Positions 6,115 through 8,887 of a stretch of 8,887 bases of DNA are shown piece by piece. Below the pieces are notes generated by a model that did no database searches, was not told the DNA's origin, and saw only the letters and a list, made by a program, of their open reading frames with translations. Origin of the DNA: Candidatus Bathyarchaeota archaeon (lineage in GTDB: Archaea; Thermoproteota; Bathyarchaeia; 40CM-2-53-6; FEN-987). The DNA lies in assembly GCA_003152955.1 (NCBI GenBank), contig PMBQ01000072.1:1271-10157 (forward strand), read 5' to 3'. The first letter of the stretch is position 1. Each line of letters starts with the position of its first letter. The position numbers were made by a program, and so were the translations under genes.

Positions 6115-7158
6115 GTGAAAGAGGTAAAACTCGCCTTCGTGGGGTTCGGCACAGTAGCTCAAGGCTGCGCAAGACACCTTGTGAGAAATCATGAATACCT
6201 AGAACAAGCGTTTGGATTTCACTACAAGACTGTGGCAATCAGTGACCCAGCGAAGGGAACATTGCAAAATGAGAACGAAGGCATCGACTTGTCCGAAGCT
6301 CTAACGCTGATCAAGAAAGGTAGCAGATTGGAAGGTCTGAAAGGCAGAGCTGGACTTTCATCGATTGACATCATCAAAACGTCGGGCGCAGACGTAATGA
6401 TCGAGTCAACATGGACGAATTTGAAGGATGGCGAACCTGGGCTCAGTCACATAGTTGCCGCGCTTGAGAACGACATAGACGTTGCAACTTCAAATAAAGG
6501 CCCCATTGCGCTTAGCTTCAAGAAACTCCACTCTTTGGCCCGCTCTAAGGGGCGCTATCTGAGATTTGAATCCACAGTCATGAGTGGCACCCCTGTTCTC
6601 AACTTGCATGATTTCTGTTTAGCAGGCACCAGAATCACCGCGCTGCGAGGCATACTCAACGGGACCACGAACTACATCTTGACCGAGATGGCTACTGGCA
6701 GGAGTTATGACGAAGCGTTGAAGCAAGCCCAAGAGCTGGGATATGCTGAGACGGATTCTTCTGGTGATGTTGAAGCATTTGACCCTGCAGCTAAGATAAC
6801 CATCCTCGCAAACGCTTTGATGGATGCAGAGCTGGACTTCAATGAGGTGGAAAGGGAGGGCATAAGTCGAATAGGCATCGAGGATATAGGGGAAGCCACG
6901 AAAAATTCGAAACGACTCAAGCTCATCGCATCGGCTTCTAGAGACAAAGAGGGTCGCGTCAAGGCCGGAGTGAAACCTACCTTGGTTTCAGATTCCGAAA
7001 TCCTCGCACAGATTAGCGGTGTCATGAACGCGCTTCAGATTTCAATGGATGCTCAGCCAGATGTGACTGTCATTGGCCCAGGGGCTGGAGGGGACTCTGC
7101 AGGATACGGCCTGCTAAGTGACATTCTCTCAATCCATCGACTCAGAATAATGGAATGA
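6115..7158 (+). CDS. hom: homoserine dehydrogenase
   Basis: This 347-residue enzyme should interconvert aspartate 4-semialdehyde and homoserine with NAD(P)H (EC 1.1.1.3), the branch step towards threonine and methionine. The N-terminal Rossmann motif GFGTVA (10-15) has alanine where the third glycine is common. The substrate and catalytic region is well conserved: TSNKGPIA (126-132, Lys128), GILNGTTNYIL (179-189), and the triad-like set Glu212, Asp223 and Lys227, with the same spacing as Glu208, Asp219 and Lys223 of the yeast enzyme. A GPGAGGDSAGYGLLSD motif closes the domain. There is no C-terminal ACT domain, so feedback control by threonine through ACT is not expected. The start was set to GTG at 6115 from the GAGGAG site; TTG at 6109 would add two residues. 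The aldehyde dehydrogenase gene follows after 6 bases, so the two are surely co-transcribed. Confidence 0.88.
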   Translation: MKEVKLAFVGFGTVAQGCARHLVRNHEYLEQAFGFHYKTVAISDPAKGTLQNENEGIDLSEALTLIKKGSRLEGLKGRAGLSSIDIIKTSGADVMIESTWTNLKDGEPGLSHIVAALENDIDVATSNKGPIALSFKKLHSLARSKGRYLRFESTVMSGTPVLNLHDFCLAGTRITALRGILNGTTNYILTEMATGRSYDEALKQAQELGYAETDSSGDVEAFDPAAKITILANALMDAELDFNEVEREGISRIGIEDIGEATKNSKRLKLIASASRDKEGRVKAGVKPTLVSDSEILAQISGVMNALQISMDAQPDVTVIGPGAGGDSAGYGLLSDILSIHRLRIME

Positions 7159-7164
7159 TGGTGA

Positions 7165-8556
7165 GTGGCAGACTTGATTGAGGTGAGAGACAAGTATTCT
7201 GGCGAAGTAATCGGTACGGTTCCATCGATTCAAGTTGAGCAGCTGCGAGCAATCATCAATGCAACTCACGCAGCTTTCAATAAACATCTCGGGACATTCT
7301 CGCTTCATAGGAGAGCGGAGGTTCTAGCAGAGGCAGCTTCGCTAATCCAGAAACGTCAAGAGGAGTTTGCCAGCCTGATCGCAAGGGAAGCAGGCAAGCC
7401 GATCAAATATTCGAGAAAGGAAGTCAGGCGGGCTTCATTGACCTTGCAGTTTTCGGCTGAGGAAGCGAAGCGGATTCATGGGGAAACCATACCCTTCGAA
7501 GCTGAACCGAGGGGACAGGACAGAACTGGGTATTGGTATAGGATTCCAGCAGGCTTGGTTGTCGCGATCACACCTTTCAACGATCCGCTAAATCTGGTCG
7601 CGCACAAAGTTGGACCGGCGATAGCAGCCGGCAACTCAATCTTGCTCAAGCCAGCAAGCTTAGCCCCACTGTCAGCAATCAAACTCGTAGAGACTCTCCA
7701 AGAAGCCGGCCTACCGAGTGATCTCGTTAACGTGGTTACTGGTGACGGAGAGAGACTAGGCCCAGAACTTGCAACCAGTTCCCATGTAAGAGTGGTAACC
7801 TTCACCGGAGGAGTGGAAGCGGGGGAGAAGGTTGCCAAACTTGCTGGGTTGAAGAAGGTAGCTATGGAGTTGGGTAGCAATTGTCCAGTCATCGTCATGG
7901 AAGATGCTCCTCTGGATCTCGCTATGAGCTGTATTTTGGATGCAGGTTTCAATTGTCAAGGACAGAATTGCATGCACGCCCAGCGAATTCTAATCCACGA
8001 ATCTCTGTTCGATGAGCTCGCTCAGGGATTGGTCGAAGAGGCGAAACGCCTCAGAGTTGGAAATCCGCTCGACGAGTCGACCGACATAGGTCCCATGATC
8101 ACGGAATCTGAAGCCATCAGAGTCGAAAGATTGGTGCATGAGGCAGTAGAGAAAGGAGCCACGCTGATGATGGGCGGAGAACGGAGAGGAGCCGTCTACA
8201 AGCCAACTTTGCTCACGAATGTGAGCCGAGATGCTGCAATCTCCAGCCAGGAAATTTTCGGTCCGGTAGTAGTAATTTCAAGATTCCGCAGCATGACAGA
8301 CGCCATTGACGAGAGTAATAACACGAGGTACGGCTTGCACGCTGGCATATTCACGAAGTCAATAGACAACGCCCTAAGGGCCATTTCACAGCTGAGATTT
8401 GGTGCGGTACTGATCAACGATGCAAGTGATTTCAGAGTTGACTTCATGCCATTTGGAGGAATGAATCATAGCGGGTTAGGCAGAGAGGGCGTAAGATTTG
8501 CAATTGAGGAGACCATGACCGAGATCAAGACGGTGATTTTTAGAAAACCGGCGTGA
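7165..8556 (+). CDS. NAD(P)-dependent aldehyde dehydrogenase
   Basis: This complete 463-residue ALDH-superfamily enzyme oxidises an aldehyde to its acid. Catalytic and cofactor elements are all present: TPFNDPLN with oxyanion Asn139, LKPAS with Lys162, FTGGVEAG (213-220), general base Glu235 in MELGSNCP, nucleophile Cys269 in GQNCMHAQRI, SQEIFGP with Glu363, and GGMNHSGLGREG near the end. Length and ending resemble the archaeal lactaldehyde dehydrogenase type (Methanocaldococcus MJ1411, also about 463 residues) and the ELGSN variety of broad-range aldehyde/semialdehyde dehydrogenases. The substrate cannot be fixed. Its position 6 bases after homoserine dehydrogenase hints at a semialdehyde or an amino-acid-derived aldehyde. 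The start is GTG at 7165. An in-frame TTG at 7174 lies 9 bases after a GGTGA (7160-7164) and is a real alternative. The gene converges on the tRNA. Confidence 0.9.
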   Translation: MADLIEVRDKYSGEVIGTVPSIQVEQLRAIINATHAAFNKHLGTFSLHRRAEVLAEAASLIQKRQEEFASLIAREAGKPIKYSRKEVRRASLTLQFSAEEAKRIHGETIPFEAEPRGQDRTGYWYRIPAGLVVAITPFNDPLNLVAHKVGPAIAAGNSILLKPASLAPLSAIKLVETLQEAGLPSDLVNVVTGDGERLGPELATSSHVRVVTFTGGVEAGEKVAKLAGLKKVAMELGSNCPVIVMEDAPLDLAMSCILDAGFNCQGQNCMHAQRILIHESLFDELAQGLVEEAKRLRVGNPLDESTDIGPMITESEAIRVERLVHEAVEKGATLMMGGERRGAVYKPTLLTNVSRDAAISSQEIFGPVVVISRFRSMTDAIDESNNTRYGLHAGIFTKSIDNALRAISQLRFGAVLINDASDFRVDFMPFGGMNHSGLGREGVRFAIEETMTEIKTVIFRKPA

Positions 8557-8603
8557 GACTCACGCGACTCCGCAGGTCATACGACGAAACCACAACTCGT
8601 TCG

Positions 8604-8697
8604 TGGTGGGCCCGCCCGGGTTCGAACCGGGGATCTCCGCCGTTCTCATTGATCACCAATGTGAGGGCGACGTCTTAACCAGCTGGACCACGGGCCC
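8604..8697 (-). tRNA. tRNA-Val(CAC) with a 17-nt intron and encoded CCA
   Basis: The minus strand folds into a full cloverleaf. The acceptor GGGCCCG pairs with CGGGCCC (8691-8697 with 8608-8614). The D arm is GTC/GAC around an AGCTGGTTA loop. The anticodon stem is TCGCC/GGCGG with one T-G pair. The T arm is CCCGG-TTCGAAC-CCGGG. The discriminator is A (8607) and CCA is encoded (8604-8606). After removal of the intron (8643-8659) the anticodon loop is CTCACAC, giving anticodon CAC (8661-8663), which reads valine GUG. The mature tRNA is 74 nt plus CCA. No clear TATA box was seen upstream. Confidence 0.95.
8643..8659 (-). other. tRNA intron (BHB type, position 37/38)
   Basis: The intron reads TTGGTGATCAATGAGAA on the minus strand and follows nucleotide 37. 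Loop bases CTCA (32-35) pair with intron bases TGAG to form a 4-bp central helix. The flanking bulge on the 3' side is AAC and on the 5' side CA(T), so cutting after the second base in each (CA|T and AA|C) releases exactly this intron. A short TTG/CAA helix caps it. This is the substrate form of the archaeal tRNA-splicing endonuclease. Confidence 0.85.
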
Positions 8698-8800
8698 AAG
8701 TTAAGTACAGCAAACCTGATCGGCACATACCCTTGAAGCTTGCGGGACGCGCCGAGTCTGGATCGAAACCATGAGTCCGCACCTTAGGTAAACTGATCAG

Positions 8801-8887
8801 CTACTCCCGGAAATAGACGCCATAGGCTTTTGAGCAGAGTGTGTCCATCACCTCTTCAGCATCAGCCAAAGGTTGAACAAAAATGAA
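8801..8887 (-). CDS. C-terminal end of an unidentified protein (partial)
   Basis: From the window edge, 28 codons are open on the minus strand and end at the TAG at 8801-8803. The text is protein-like: FIFVQPLADAEEVMDTLCSK, then AYGVYFRE and the stop. The start and most of the gene lie beyond the window. No family can be assigned from this tail. It lies upstream of the tRNA on the same strand, 103 bases away. Confidence 0.6.
   Translation of the reverse strand, partial: FIFVQPLADAEEVMDTLCSKAYGVYFRE

Noticed and set aside
8581..8606. Short inverted repeat (ACGAA/TTCGT, CCAC/GTGG) between the aldehyde dehydrogenase and the tRNA
   Set aside because: Stems are only 4-5 bp with a large loop and no T-run follows on either strand, so a terminator call is not justified.

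Overview
The window looks like chromosomal DNA from an archaeon, most likely of the TACK group (Bathyarchaeia-like is a guess). The main evidence is an intron-containing tRNA-Val(CAC) on the minus strand at 8604-8697. Its 17-nt intron sits after position 37 and can be folded into a bulge-helix-bulge splice site. A fused ADP-forming acyl-CoA synthetase, frequent TTG/GTG starts, short Shine-Dalgarno motifs and several tiny genes all fit. I see no insertion sequence, prophage, CRISPR array or other mobile element.

Layout: (1) 11-1120, plus strand: a DUF167/YggU-family protein, possibly cut by the window edge, then a dimethylarginine dimethylaminohydrolase-like amidinohydrolase. (2) 1149-1982, minus strand and convergent with the first block: a flavin nitroreductase-family protein and, upstream of it, a 48-residue CxxC-x17-CxxC zinc-ribbon protein. 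(3) 1983-2301: a divergent intergenic region. (4) 2302-2660, plus strand: a 36-residue very basic microprotein whose stop overlaps (ATGA) the start of an 83-residue single-domain OB-fold protein. (5) 2661-3247: about 590 bases without a convincing intact gene, possibly a decayed coding region. (6) 3248-5932: an 894-residue acyl-CoA synthetase (ADP-forming) with a C-terminal GNAT acetyltransferase domain. (7) 6115-8556: homoserine dehydrogenase and an aldehyde dehydrogenase, tightly coupled. (8) 8604-8887, minus strand: the tRNA and the last 28 codons of an unidentified gene that runs off the window.

Functionally this is mainly small-molecule metabolism: guanidino-compound hydrolysis, flavin redox chemistry, acyl-CoA/acetate energy metabolism with possible lysine acetylation, and an aspartate-semialdehyde/homoserine step next to an aldehyde oxidation. 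The OB-fold cluster and the tRNA are informational. No previously undescribed multi-gene system is obvious. The most interesting items are the microprotein/OB-fold pair, the synthetase-acetyltransferase fusion with an intact phosphohistidine site, the homoserine dehydrogenase-aldehyde dehydrogenase pair, and the intron-bearing tRNA.
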